Shown here: positions 1 to 8,439 of the stretch, piece after piece
How positions within the stretch are numbered: position 1 is the first letter of the stretch
Layout: each line of letters opens with the position of its first letter
DNA from: Leptospira idonii
GTDB lineage: Bacteria; Spirochaetota; Leptospiria; Leptospirales; Leptospiraceae
Reading direction: 5' to 3'
DNA: 64,000 nt
Assembly: GCF_004770995.1 (NCBI RefSeq)
Contig: NZ_RQHW01000002.1
Span: 168,496-232,495, forward strand
Notes under the pieces: model-generated
Told to the model about the DNA's origin: nothing
Seen by the model: the letters and a program-made list of their open reading frames with translations, nothing else
Databases searched by the model: none
Program-made: the position numbers and the translations under genes

Positions 1-254
1 GAATGGATCAGTTATTGGAAGATGTTGAAGAAACCAAGGATTATAAAACCATTCTTCAGGAATACTGCCAGAAAAAATGGAAAACCATTCCCGTATATGA
101 AGTATTAGGTGAAGAAGGCCCCGATCATCAAAAATCGTTTTTGATTTCAGTCGCCTATGGCGATAAGTTTAAAACCAAAGGAGAAGGCAAAAATAAAAGG
201 ACTGCGGAACAATTGGCAGCAAAACTTGCTTTGCTCAAACTAGGACTATTATGA
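1..254 (+). CDS. rnc: Ribonuclease III, C-terminal part (partial)
   Basis: Only the last roughly 83 codons are inside the window; the gene begins upstream. The visible part is a double-stranded RNA-binding domain of the RNase III type: the block DYKTILQEYCQKK, the GPDHQKSF segment and the GEGKNKRTAEQLAAKLAL helix match the usual order of helix, sheet and C-terminal helix. RNase III cleaves double-stranded RNA in rRNA maturation and mRNA decay. The catalytic domain cannot be checked here. Its stop codon overlaps the start of the following Nudix gene (ATGA), so the two are co-translated. Confidence 0.88.
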   Translation, partial: MDQLLEDVEETKDYKTILQEYCQKKWKTIPVYEVLGEEGPDHQKSFLISVAYGDKFKTKGEGKNKRTAEQLAAKLALLKLGLL

Positions 255-715
255 TCGATTTTATCTTTAAAAAACAAGGACTCAGGGTCAGAGTCGCAGC
301 ACTCATTCAAAACAATAAAGGCAAAATTTTACTGATCCAACAGCACAAAAAAGGGCACGGTTATTGGCTTCTTCCGGGAGGAGGAATCGAATTCGGAGAA
401 TCCGCAGAGGAAGCCTTAAAAAGAGAATTGAAAGAAGAATTGAATTTCGATGTGGTATCTTCCTCATTTCTTCTTTTGAACGAATCCATCGACCCTCAGA
501 AAAAAAGACATTTGATCCAGTTAGTATTTTCTGTAAAAGTAAAGGATCAAGTTCCTACGATCGATCCGAAAGAAAAAGCGATTTCCGGATTCGGTTATTT
601 CACTGAATCGGAGATTCAAAAATTGGACTTGCGGCCCGATATCAAAGAATACTTCAAAAAAAAGAAGAGAACTCTCTCGACTTATATCCCCAGTAAATGG
701 GTAATTGAATCATGA
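251..715 (+). CDS. Nudix hydrolase
   Basis: A 154-residue protein with a Nudix box: a glycine-rich turn (GGGIEFGE), then RELKEEL about 8 residues later, which supplies the metal-binding glutamates. The canonical glycine near the end of the box is replaced by Asn (EELNF). Nudix proteins hydrolyse nucleoside diphosphates linked to another group; the substrate cannot be read from the sequence. It overlaps rnc by four bases and aroB by four bases, so it belongs to the same operon. There is no signal peptide, so it should be cytoplasmic. Confidence 0.85.
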   Translation: MIDFIFKKQGLRVRVAALIQNNKGKILLIQQHKKGHGYWLLPGGGIEFGESAEEALKRELKEELNFDVVSSSFLLLNESIDPQKKRHLIQLVFSVKVKDQVPTIDPKEKAISGFGYFTESEIQKLDLRPDIKEYFKKKKRTLSTYIPSKWVIES

Positions 716-1812
716 TGCTGCAAAAAAGAGAAGTGGAAGGATCCGGGTTTCGATATCCGATCGAACTTCATGAAGATCTTTCCGGGCTTCGTGAAAAACT
801 GGAGAGTCTGAAAAAAGTTTCCCGGTTTTTTATCATCACGAACAGAGAAATCGCAGGCATTTATGAAAAATACCTGATCCAAGAAATCCAGTCTTTATCC
901 GTACCTTATACGATCATCTACGCCAAACCCGGAGAAAAAAACAAACACATCGATCGATTGAAAAAAGTATTTCATGAGATGGTGAAATCGGATGCGGATC
1001 GTAAAGCTGTTATCGTGGCTTTCGGAGGAGGAGTCATCGGAGACTTCGCCGGTTTCGTGGCCGCATCTTACCAAAGAGGAATTCGTTTTGTTCAGGTTCC
1101 TACCACTCTATTGGCTTGTGTCGATTCTTCGGTAGGAGGAAAGGTAGCAGTCAATTTAGATCTGGGCAAAAATATGATCGGCGCTTTTCATCAGCCCGAA
1201 TTCGTTTTCGCTCCAATGTTCACTCTTTCTACGTTACCGGAAAAAGAATGGAGCTGTGGTCTGGCGGAGATCGTAAAACATGCGTTTTTGGACGGAGGAG
1301 AATTCTTAAATCGACTGACTCATGTCAAACGCTCCGACTTTTCCGCAGGTTCCGAAGTGTTAAGATACTGCATCGACGAATCCGTACGAATCAAATCGAA
1401 TGTGGTAGGGCAGGATGAAAAAGAAGGAGGGCTTCGTGCCATCCTGAACTTGGGCCACACAACAGGCCACGCAATAGAATCTTTGACTCAATACAAAAAG
1501 TACTCTCACGGAGAAGCTGTATCCATCGGTTTGATCACCGCTCTTTTATTGTCTCGAAAGATTTTGGGTTTTTCCGATTCGAATCTTTCCAAAGCGGTTC
1601 AAATCATGAAATCCCTTTCCCTTCCCGTTCGTCTCAAGGAAAAACCTGCCGATGTTCTAACGCACATGGAACACGATAAAAAGAAGGAAGGAAAAACCCT
1701 GAACTTCGTCCTTTTGGAAGATTTCGGAAAACCTAAGTTCGGCGTTCCTGTCGAAAGAGATTTGATCTTGGAAGTTTTAAAATTTCAAAAAGGATGGGAA
1801 GAGCTTGGGTAA
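712..1812 (+). CDS. aroB: 3-dehydroquinate synthase
   Basis: This 366-residue protein has the normal AroB length and converts DAHP to 3-dehydroquinate, the second step of the shikimate pathway. Visible family motifs are the NAD-binding GGGVIGD (residues 105-111), DSSVGGK (138-144), and the zinc ligands: Glu186 in GLAEIVKH, His253 in NLGHTTGHAIE and His266 in HGEAVSIG. Two ATG codons lie in tandem at 712 and 715; the first overlaps the stop of the Nudix gene. The enzyme is cytoplasmic and NAD-dependent, with no sign of truncation. Confidence 0.96.
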   Translation: MMLQKREVEGSGFRYPIELHEDLSGLREKLESLKKVSRFFIITNREIAGIYEKYLIQEIQSLSVPYTIIYAKPGEKNKHIDRLKKVFHEMVKSDADRKAVIVAFGGGVIGDFAGFVAASYQRGIRFVQVPTTLLACVDSSVGGKVAVNLDLGKNMIGAFHQPEFVFAPMFTLSTLPEKEWSCGLAEIVKHAFLDGGEFLNRLTHVKRSDFSAGSEVLRYCIDESVRIKSNVVGQDEKEGGLRAILNLGHTTGHAIESLTQYKKYSHGEAVSIGLITALLLSRKILGFSDSNLSKAVQIMKSLSLPVRLKEKPADVLTHMEHDKKKEGKTLNFVLLEDFGKPKFGVPVERDLILEVLKFQKGWEELG

Positions 1813-2707
1813 TCTTTTAAGGGATTTTTATTTAGAGCTCAATCCGCTTCATATACTTAAAAATTCGAATCGGGGAGCTGCGGAGACGTTCATTCTGTTC
1901 TTTTACATGGTTGCGTTCGCCGTTCTGGCATATAAGCTCGCCATTTTTTTTTTGGAGAGAATCCGTCCTGCACAAGATCCGGGTCACGAATACAATCGAA
2001 GAAAAGTTTTAAGAATGGGGTTTCTCATTCTATTTACGATCATTTATCTTCCTATTTTCTTTTCCAGTCTGGCGCTTTTACCGACTGTTCTCGGTTTGGC
2101 GGCTGCCGGTATCGTCATCTCTCTTAAGGAAGTTTGGCTGAATATGGTCGGATGGTTCATGATTATGGGAGGCAACGGGTTTAAGGTAGGGGATCGAATC
2201 GAAATCGACCATATCAAAGGAGATGTGGTGAATATCGGTTTTCTTAAATTCACTCTGCTTGAAATTTCCTCCGATCTTAGAGCGGAGCAGTCCACCAACA
2301 GGCTCATCCATTTCCCAAATTATAATATAGTGTTGTATCGATTCTTTATCGTATCCGATGCGATGGATTTCGTTTGGGACGAATTCAAAGTAGGGCTCAC
2401 ACTCGCATCCGATTGGGAAAAAGCTGAAAAAATCTGCACTCAAATTCTGCAGGAAGAATTGGTTTTGGCTCCCGAACTTGTGGATCAAAAAATCAGAGAG
2501 TTGTCTAAAAATTATCTTGTGAGACTGGGGAAAACGACTCCTATCGTATATACTTCTTTGGAACCGGAAGGGTTTGTTCAATTATCTCTTAGGTATTTGA
2601 CTCCGATCCGATCGAAACGCATCAATAGAATTTTAATCTCGAAAGAAATACTAACAAAGTTTAAAGATGAATCAAATATCCAAATTATTACACACTTTAA
2701 GGGCTAA
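1805..2707 (+). CDS. Small MscS-family mechanosensitive channel
   Basis: A 300-residue membrane protein with about three N-terminal hydrophobic segments and then the MscS core: a pore-lining Gly/Ala-rich helix (LGLAAAGIVISLKEV), and the beta domain motif GDRIEIDHIKGDVVNIGFLKFTLLEI. MscS channels open under membrane tension and release solutes during osmotic downshock. The start is a TTG that overlaps aroB by 8 bases and has an AAGGATGGGAAG-like ribosome site before it. The C-terminal part is the usual soluble vestibule. Which MscS subgroup it belongs to is not clear. Confidence 0.83.
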   Translation: MGNLLRDFYLELNPLHILKNSNRGAAETFILFFYMVAFAVLAYKLAIFFLERIRPAQDPGHEYNRRKVLRMGFLILFTIIYLPIFFSSLALLPTVLGLAAAGIVISLKEVWLNMVGWFMIMGGNGFKVGDRIEIDHIKGDVVNIGFLKFTLLEISSDLRAEQSTNRLIHFPNYNIVLYRFFIVSDAMDFVWDEFKVGLTLASDWEKAEKICTQILQEELVLAPELVDQKIRELSKNYLVRLGKTTPIVYTSLEPEGFVQLSLRYLTPIRSKRINRILISKEILTKFKDESNIQIITHFKG

Positions 2708-3416
2708 TTCCCTACTCGTTTATTTTCAGCAGCTTCTGCTCGTATTCGGGGTTGCCATTTTATTTTCTCCCTGCCAAGGTAAGGGAGATCGCCCGAACAA
2801 TGTTCCGGAAGAAGCGAAATACAATCGAAAAACTAACCTGTATCAGTTGGTGCAGGAAGGAAAAGATAGAAGCTGGTTTCAAAACGGAACTTTGGTTGTG
2901 GAGACGGAAGTAAACGAATTCGGTATATCCAACGGGCTTTCCCAAAGATTTGATTATGTTACCGGGGTTGTCATCGCTTCCGGTAATTATCAAAACTTGG
3001 AAAGATCCGGAGTTTGGAAATGGAATTTTTCCGATGGAAAGGCCTATTATGAAATGAACTTCACTCCCGGAGTCCGTAAAAAATCATTCTGGATGGCTAC
3101 TTTGGAATGGGGGAATGAAAACGGTCCCTATTACCGTTATTTTAAAAACGGACGCATCAGTGAAAAAGGGTTTTATGACGGTGGAAACAGAACAGGAGAT
3201 TGGTTGAAATACTATCCGGATACTAAAATCGAATCTAAGGGAAGTTACGCGAACGACAAAAAAGCGGGGGAGTGGTTTTATTATTATCCTGACGGAAGAA
3301 AGGAAGCTTATGAGAAGTATTCCGACTTAGGAGAATTCGAATATAGAGTCACTTACTATCCGAATGGAACCGTATGGTGCGAAACTAAAAAAGGGCTCTC
3401 TGCGATTTGCAGTTAA
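2667..3416 (+). CDS. MORN/YwqK-type repeat lipoprotein
   Basis: A 249-residue exported protein. The N-terminus has a long hydrophobic stretch (LLVYFQQLLLVFGVAILF) followed by SPCQGKG, a plausible spirochaete lipobox with Cys about residue 36. The rest contains repeated Tyr/Trp-Gly motifs such as YYRYFKNGRISEKGFYDG, GDWLKYYPDTK and GEWFYYYPDGR, which are MORN_2 repeats of the kind called the YwqK antitoxin family. In Leptospira such proteins are common and need not be antitoxins. The ATG start overlaps the MscS gene by 41 bases, which is long; a later non-ATG start remains possible. Confidence 0.7.
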   Translation: MNQISKLLHTLRANSLLVYFQQLLLVFGVAILFSPCQGKGDRPNNVPEEAKYNRKTNLYQLVQEGKDRSWFQNGTLVVETEVNEFGISNGLSQRFDYVTGVVIASGNYQNLERSGVWKWNFSDGKAYYEMNFTPGVRKKSFWMATLEWGNENGPYYRYFKNGRISEKGFYDGGNRTGDWLKYYPDTKIESKGSYANDKKAGEWFYYYPDGRKEAYEKYSDLGEFEYRVTYYPNGTVWCETKKGLSAICS

Positions 3417-3437
3417 GCCCTTTCTCATACGACTGAC

Positions 3438-3465
3438 TTATCTCATTTCCTTGAATGAGAGATAA
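3438..3465. terminator. Possible hairpin between convergent genes
   Basis: TTATCTCATT pairs with AATGAGAGATAA, with a two-base bulge and a short loop, between the convergent ends of the MORN lipoprotein and the next minus-strand gene. The flanking T runs are weak, so it is only a candidate bidirectional terminator. Confidence 0.35.
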
Positions 3466-3489
3466 TAAAAAAGAAAAAACCGAAGATAT

Positions 3490-4515
3490 TTAAAACTCTG
3501 TTCCTTTCCCGAACAATCCCATATTCGATTGAATCAAATCGATATTGAAGATCAGAAGAACGAAAAGAACCACGATAAACAAAACAATCAAGAGAGTGGC
3601 GAAGAGTCCTATGAAACCGTTTCTAAGGAAACGGAATTGCAGGTAAGATGCGCTCACTAGAATATTCTGGAAACCGGAAAGAGTTTTTTCGCCTCCCACC
3701 TTACCATAGTTATAAATATAAAAACCGGAAAGCAGAAGAACGAGCGAAAGAATAAAAATACTGAATTCGGTTACATAGTGTTTTTGAAGCAGGAAAAGAG
3801 GGATGTAAACCAGGTTTCCGATGAGAAGCCCTACGAAGATAATCACTATAAAATGCAGGATAAAACTGAATACAGAACCGTTTCCTTGCGATTGAGGAGC
3901 CCTTCCTTCTTCTTCCAAGTTGGAAGAGTAACGAAGTGTTTCGAAGGTTTTTGTTTCCGAAGCATCTTTGCCTAAAGAATGCAGCGCCAGGATACATGCA
4001 ACATACGAAGCCACAAAAAACAGAAGTCCAAGAATACTGAGATAGTGGCCTTGAACGATGAGGCTGATATGAAGGAAAATTTTAGTCATCAGCCAGAAGA
4101 TACTGATCGGATACAGAATGTAACTTAGATGAGGATAAAACCAAGCCTTATACATTCTGGAAACGAATACGGAAAAACAAAGCACCATATAAAAAAGAAT
4201 GACTGCAAGAAGAATCCTTTGACCGATTAAGATGCGTTTAATGGCATCCATCGTTTCTTCAGGAGTAGAGTCGACGGGCAAATCTTCTTTCCCTAGTTCG
4301 GATAAAAGATAAGAAAGATAATCGATTCTCGACCAGATCCCTTTTCTGAACTCGATTTTAGGCGTGACCGTCTGTTGGGTTTTTTCCTCGGAAATTTCCG
4401 TAATGGAAATCGGATCGGGGAAAATGACTTCGAAATCGATTAGAATGGAGTGAAGTGCCAGAACGAGAAGAAAAAAAGGTGCAAATAGAGTGATTTGTTT
4501 GATTAGTTTTTTCAT
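3490..4515 (-). CDS. Hypothetical multi-pass membrane protein
   Basis: A 341-residue protein I do not recognise. It has an N-terminal hydrophobic helix (residues about 8-25), then a charged extracytoplasmic stretch to about residue 100, then a series of further hydrophobic segments, the last being very long (LLIVLFIVVLFVLLIF). The loop near residue 205 is charged and likely cytoplasmic. It sits 5 bases downstream of the neighbouring tail-anchored protein and is probably co-transcribed with it. No catalytic motif was seen. Confidence 0.72.
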   Translation of the reverse strand: MKKLIKQITLFAPFFLLVLALHSILIDFEVIFPDPISITEISEEKTQQTVTPKIEFRKGIWSRIDYLSYLLSELGKEDLPVDSTPEETMDAIKRILIGQRILLAVILFYMVLCFSVFVSRMYKAWFYPHLSYILYPISIFWLMTKIFLHISLIVQGHYLSILGLLFFVASYVACILALHSLGKDASETKTFETLRYSSNLEEEGRAPQSQGNGSVFSFILHFIVIIFVGLLIGNLVYIPLFLLQKHYVTEFSIFILSLVLLLSGFYIYNYGKVGGEKTLSGFQNILVSASYLQFRFLRNGFIGLFATLLIVLFIVVLFVLLIFNIDLIQSNMGLFGKGTEF

Positions 4516-4520
4516 TTGAT

Positions 4521-5501
4521 TTAGAGAAAGAAAAACATTGCAAGCATTCCCAATGCAATGAGTGTTAATATGATGATAAACGGCATTAGGTGATAACTTT
4601 CTTCCGCTTCTCTTTGCGCTGCTGCATGAGCTTTGGAAGCTGTCGTAATGGAGGCTGCAGAAGTCAGAGTAGGAGCGGAACCTGCAGCCTGATCAAAAGT
4701 TTTGATTTTGACCGAGTTCTCTTCTTCTACGATTTTCCCGTAGATTTGTTCGTTGATTTTGATGACTACTTCCGAAACATTTTTCGTATTCGAGATGTTT
4801 ACGATTTTTGCAGGAATTTGTTTGATCGTTCCTGCATCATCCTTAAGTTCCATACTTTCTATGATTGCATTTGTGATGGGATCTCCCGGAAGAAGTCTTA
4901 CATAAACGTTGTCTCCCGGTTTTAAATCGACAAGAGGAGTCCCGTTAACGGGTGATAGCTGAAATCGGAACTGGATCAATTGTTTATCGGGAGGAATTTG
5001 AAACCCTGAAGTCGCAGGCACGATCACCGGTACTGCTTCTTTTTTCGCCAGTTCTTCTTCGTCGATCGTCGTTTTTTCCAGATCTCTTTTTTCTATCAGT
5101 TCATAATGAATTTCGATTTTAGGATTGGAATTCCCTGCCGTTCGATTGTGAATTTGACCGAATATGAACTGCAGTCTGTCGACTAAGTTGTGATCGATGT
5201 AGTGCAAGAGCTCTTCCAAAAAACTCTCCGACTGAAACGAGGACTTTAATATTTCATGAAGTGATTTTGTGATGTTTTTGAGCTGATCCCCTTTATAAAT
5301 CACCCTTTGGGTTCTGTTATAAAAGTCCTGAAAAGTGGATTTGATGGGGAGTAAAACGAGAGGACTTCCGCTGGACACACCTTCGAATTTGATGGCTTCG
5401 ATTTCCACAGGATCCAAAACGACGGCAATCATGGTGTAAACCATATTGGCCTCGTCTCTTAAAATCACCTTAAGGGAATAATAATTTGGTGTGTCAGACA
5501 T
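4521..5501 (-). CDS. Hypothetical protein with C-terminal membrane anchor
   Basis: About 326 residues from the chosen ATG at 5501 (MSDTPNYYSL); an in-frame ATG 15 codons upstream would run into the divergent promoter region and was rejected. The N-terminal 130 residues look like a mixed alpha/beta domain; residues about 170-270 are beta-rich (FRFQLSPVNGTPLVDLKPGD); a Ser/Ala/Thr-rich linker leads to a single C-terminal hydrophobic helix (FIIILTLIALGMLAMFFFL). That makes it a tail-anchored protein with a cytoplasmic body. No family is recognised. It probably forms an operon with the membrane protein downstream. Confidence 0.7.
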   Translation of the reverse strand: MSDTPNYYSLKVILRDEANMVYTMIAVVLDPVEIEAIKFEGVSSGSPLVLLPIKSTFQDFYNRTQRVIYKGDQLKNITKSLHEILKSSFQSESFLEELLHYIDHNLVDRLQFIFGQIHNRTAGNSNPKIEIHYELIEKRDLEKTTIDEEELAKKEAVPVIVPATSGFQIPPDKQLIQFRFQLSPVNGTPLVDLKPGDNVYVRLLPGDPITNAIIESMELKDDAGTIKQIPAKIVNISNTKNVSEVVIKINEQIYGKIVEEENSVKIKTFDQAAGSAPTLTSAASITTASKAHAAAQREAEESYHLMPFIIILTLIALGMLAMFFFL

Positions 5502-5507
5502 AAGGTT

Positions 5508-5550
5508 CTTTTTTGACAGTTTCCATCTTAGGAAGAAAGCTGTCAAAAAG
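5508..5550. promoter_or_regulatory. Inverted repeat between divergent genes
   Basis: CTTTTTTGACAG at 5508-5519 and CTGTCAAAAAG at 5540-5550 are near-perfect inverted arms separated by 20 bases, lying between the divergent unknown-protein operon and lolC/E. Each arm contains TTGACA on one strand, so the repeat could be a pair of divergent -35 elements or an operator. No good -10 element at standard spacing was found. Confidence 0.45.
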
Positions 5551-5561
5551 ATTAGGTTTAC

Positions 5562-6914
5562 ATGGGAATCGTTACATTAATTACCACCCGCTATATTCGC
5601 GGGTCACGGGTTTTGGGTTTTTTGTCCATTAAATCCCGTTTGTCCTTCATCGTCATGGCAAGTGGAGTTTCTTTGCTTGTAGTGGTTCTTTCCATTTTCA
5701 ACGGATTTCAAAAGCAGGTGAAAGAGTCCCTTTGGCAAGGCGGCCCGCATATCACAATCGAGAATTCCTACGGGTCCGGTGCCATTTACGATTATGAAAA
5801 ATTGATCACTCATTTGCAGACCGACCCCAATTTGAAAGATTCTCTCGTATCCATCGAGGGAAACATCACGAGTCACGGCCTCATTCAAAGTAATAACAAC
5901 TTCAACCCGATTATGATCCGTGCGGTTCCGATCGATTCGGTTGAAAAATTATTGCAGAACGGCCTTCCTAACTTTCCCCGCATTCTGCAATACCAAAGAG
6001 ATGAAATCCAAAACATCAATACGAAGAAGTTGGTCGTTGTTGGAAAAGAAATGGCGGCCATTTACGGTTACGGGTTGGGAAGAGAAATCACCATGGCGGT
6101 CCCCGGGGGAAGATTCACTGTGGAAAGAGGTGTGCAGGTGAATGTGCAGACCTTTCGCCTAACAGGACTTTTTAAAACAGGTTATTATAATTACGATTCT
6201 AAATTCGTTTTTTTATCCCTTCCTATGGCTCAGGATTTTTTCAAAATGAAGGGTGCCGTCAATCAGATAGGAATCAAAGTGCGTTCCTTGGACGATTTGA
6301 AGCTCACTAAAAATAAGATCTTGTCTCGTTTGAACGAGGACGATTGGAATCCTTCTTTGCAGAGCAGTTCTTCTTGGTCGGTTCGAACGATTGCGGAAGA
6401 ACAAGAAAACTTTTTGGCGGCTCTTCGTTTGGAAAAAACGATCATCTCCATCATCGTTTTTCTTTTTATCGTTTTGGCAGCTTTAGGGATGGTCGCTACG
6501 GTTCATTCGTTGGTTCGTGCCAAAAGAAAATCCATCGGAACCTTAAAGGCGTTAGGTCTTGCTTCGAACGACATTCTGCTCATCTTTACATTGAATGCGA
6601 TGGTGGTTGGGGTATTGTCTTCGTTAGTTGGCGGTATGTGGGGGATTTTTGTGGCAACCAAACTGGAAGTGATCATCAACGGACTTTCCGAAATCATCAA
6701 TTCTGTGGGCCATCTTCTGAACCCGAACGATTGGAGCGATGTGGAGCTGGTTCCTAAAGACATCTATTACTTCGATCATATTCCGGTGGATATAGACATT
6801 TCCTTTATCTTTATGGTAACTACTGCGGCTACCATTCTCTCCGGTCTGGCAGGTTATTTCCCTGCACGTTGGGCCGCAAATTTGAATCCTGTGGATACAA
6901 TTCGCAATGACTAA
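5562..6914 (+). CDS. lolC: Lipoprotein-releasing ABC transporter permease (LolC/LolE family)
   Basis: A 450-residue inner-membrane protein with the LolC/LolE layout: one N-terminal transmembrane helix (about residues 25-48), a large periplasmic domain (about 50-310) and three C-terminal helices of the FtsX fold. The motif around [24 protein letters not shown] is the coupling helix that contacts the ATPase. The Lol complex extracts mature lipoproteins from the inner membrane for transfer to the outer membrane. Only one permease gene is present, so it may act as a homodimer (a LolF-like arrangement) or pair with a permease elsewhere. It overlaps lolD by 8 bases. Confidence 0.9.
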   Translation: MGIVTLITTRYIRGSRVLGFLSIKSRLSFIVMASGVSLLVVVLSIFNGFQKQVKESLWQGGPHITIENSYGSGAIYDYEKLITHLQTDPNLKDSLVSIEGNITSHGLIQSNNNFNPIMIRAVPIDSVEKLLQNGLPNFPRILQYQRDEIQNINTKKLVVVGKEMAAIYGYGLGREITMAVPGGRFTVERGVQVNVQTFRLTGLFKTGYYNYDSKFVFLSLPMAQDFFKMKGAVNQIGIKVRSLDDLKLTKNKILSRLNEDDWNPSLQSSSSWSVRTIAEEQENFLAALRLEKTIISIIVFLFIVLAALGMVATVHSLVRAKRKSIGTLKALGLASNDILLIFTLNAMVVGVLSSLVGGMWGIFVATKLEVIINGLSEIINSVGHLLNPNDWSDVELVPKDIYYFDHIPVDIDISFIFMVTTAATILSGLAGYFPARWAANLNPVDTIRND

Positions 6915-7605
6915 TTCTGAAAATCCAGTAACTGTTTCCGTTCGAGGGCTTGAAAAATTCTACCAAGTGGTGGATCAAAAGTATCATATTCTTTCCGGAA
7001 TGGACTTCGAAGTAAAGGCGGGAGAAATCGTTTCCGTAGAAGGTTCCTCAGGAGTAGGTAAGTCCACTCTTTTGAATATTCTTGGTGCGATGGATTCGTT
7101 TGACGGAGGTGAGGTGGACGTATGCGGTGTCTCTCTCCGTTATCTTACCGAAAAACAAAGAGAAAATTTTCGGGCCGAAAAAATTTCCTTTATCTTTCAG
7201 CAGCATCTTCTTCTTCCCGATTTCACAGCTTTGGAAAACGTGATGATGCCTCTTTTGATTTCCAAAATGAATATGGGTCAGGCAAAACAGGAAGCCAGTG
7301 CGATGTTAAAGCTAGTTGGTTTGGGAGAGCGAACGGAAAGTTTTCCTTCTCAACTTTCCGGAGGGGAAAGTGCCAGAGTGGGAGTCGCCCGCGCTCTTGT
7401 TGGGAAAAAACAATTGATTTTGGCGGACGAACCTACTGGGAATTTGGATCGGGATAACTCCCGTCATTTGATGGATCTTATCAAAGACCTTCAAAAAGAA
7501 TTCCAATTTTCTCTCATCCTAGTGACTCACGATATGGAACTGGCTTCCATGGCTCACAAAAGAAATAGAATTCTTTCCGGGAAATTAACACCTATCTCGG
7601 GTTAA
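6907..7605 (+). CDS. lolD: Lipoprotein-releasing ABC transporter ATPase
   Basis: A 232-residue ABC ATPase with Walker [11 protein letters not shown]-loop [21 protein letters not shown], signature [15 protein letters not shown], Walker [13 protein letters not shown] and the H-loop His in VTHD. The sequence after the Q-loop is typical of the MacB/LolD group. It overlaps the permease gene and should supply ATP hydrolysis for lipoprotein release on the cytoplasmic side. The signature lacks the usual Gln/Arg after GGE (it reads GGESAR), a minor variation. Confidence 0.92.
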   Translation: MTNSENPVTVSVRGLEKFYQVVDQKYHILSGMDFEVKAGEIVSVEGSSGVGKSTLLNILGAMDSFDGGEVDVCGVSLRYLTEKQRENFRAEKISFIFQQHLLLPDFTALENVMMPLLISKMNMGQAKQEASAMLKLVGLGERTESFPSQLSGGESARVGVARALVGKKQLILADEPTGNLDRDNSRHLMDLIKDLQKEFQFSLILVTHDMELASMAHKRNRILSGKLTPISG

Positions 7606-7606
7606 A

Positions 7607-8377
7607 TTGAATTCACATTGTCTGAAATGCGGACTCACCGAATCTACCTTTCGAAAGACAGGTAAATTCGGTTGTTCTTCCTGCATTTTTGTGTTTCTTC
7701 CCGAATCTTCTTTTTCAAGAATTTCTTCCGATCAAATCATTAAACTGAGAGAATCAGAAACAGCACTGAAGCCTAAGCACAAATTCGATTGGAAAAATAT
7801 TTCCTTTCGAGTCCGTATAACCAGATGTTTGCGAGAAGGCTTTTTCCCTTATTACTCTTCCGAGAAGGGTTCTATTGTTTCTTTTTTGGAAAAGAAAGGA
7901 TTGGCTTTGCAGGAAGGAGAGTTTTCCGAATCGAAAGGGCTCGAAACGACTTCCGAACAAATGGAACGCTTCTATTCCAACGGAGAGGATCATCTTCGTT
8001 ATGAGAAGATTTGGAAGCAGGATACATTCGACGGAAAAAAACAAGGTTTAGACGGGAAATTCTTAAAAATATTATTCGAAAAGGGAATTTGGGCTTGGTC
8101 GCCTAGGATCGGATTCATCAATTCCTGTCCGACGAATTGCGGAAGAGGGGATCGCCTGAGTGTTCAAGCGAGACTGAGTCCCAGTGATTTTTCCTTGGCT
8201 TCCGATTATCTGACTCCTTTTCTGGGATTTGGTGTAGAATTTACGGTATTGTCCGATGATAGAAGGGATGGGAGTCTTTCTTCTGTAGGAGTTCCTACAC
8301 AAATTTCCTGCAAAAACGGAAATCCCATCCAAAAACGACGGTTTTTCAAAATTCTTGGTTTACTGGGGCTAGCTTAA
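7607..8377 (+). CDS. Compact McsA/McsB-like fusion (zinc finger plus arginine-kinase-like domain)
   Basis: A 256-residue protein starting at TTG one base after lolD. Residues 1-30 carry two Cys pairs (CLKCG and CSSC), like the zinc finger of McsA. The rest resembles McsB, the protein arginine kinase: FRVRITRCLREGFFPY matches the start of the McsB kinase domain, NGEDHLR matches McsB's NEEDHIR, and SCPTNCGRGDRLSV matches SCPTNxGTGLRASV. It stops roughly 100 residues earlier than a full McsB, so the C-terminal region is missing. clpC follows directly, as in Gram-positive ctsR-mcsA-mcsB-clpC operons, which supports a role in tagging proteins for ClpC. Whether kinase activity survives is uncertain. 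Confidence 0.75.
   Translation: MNSHCLKCGLTESTFRKTGKFGCSSCIFVFLPESSFSRISSDQIIKLRESETALKPKHKFDWKNISFRVRITRCLREGFFPYYSSEKGSIVSFLEKKGLALQEGEFSESKGLETTSEQMERFYSNGEDHLRYEKIWKQDTFDGKKQGLDGKFLKILFEKGIWAWSPRIGFINSCPTNCGRGDRLSVQARLSPSDFSLASDYLTPFLGFGVEFTVLSDDRRDGSLSSVGVPTQISCKNGNPIQKRRFFKILGLLGLA
8284..8299. repeat. Short palindrome TGTAGGAGTTCCTACA
   Basis: A 7-base inverted repeat around a central GT, inside the end of the McsA/McsB-like gene. The same core GAGTTCCTAC occurs on both sides of the DUF1564 gene (27180-27194 and 27643-27656). Confidence 0.5.
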
Positions 8378-8439
8378 GTCGGTACGGTTCAAGATGGGAA
8401 CAAGGATGTTCGTCTAAGTAATAAGAGGCAAGGTGCGGC

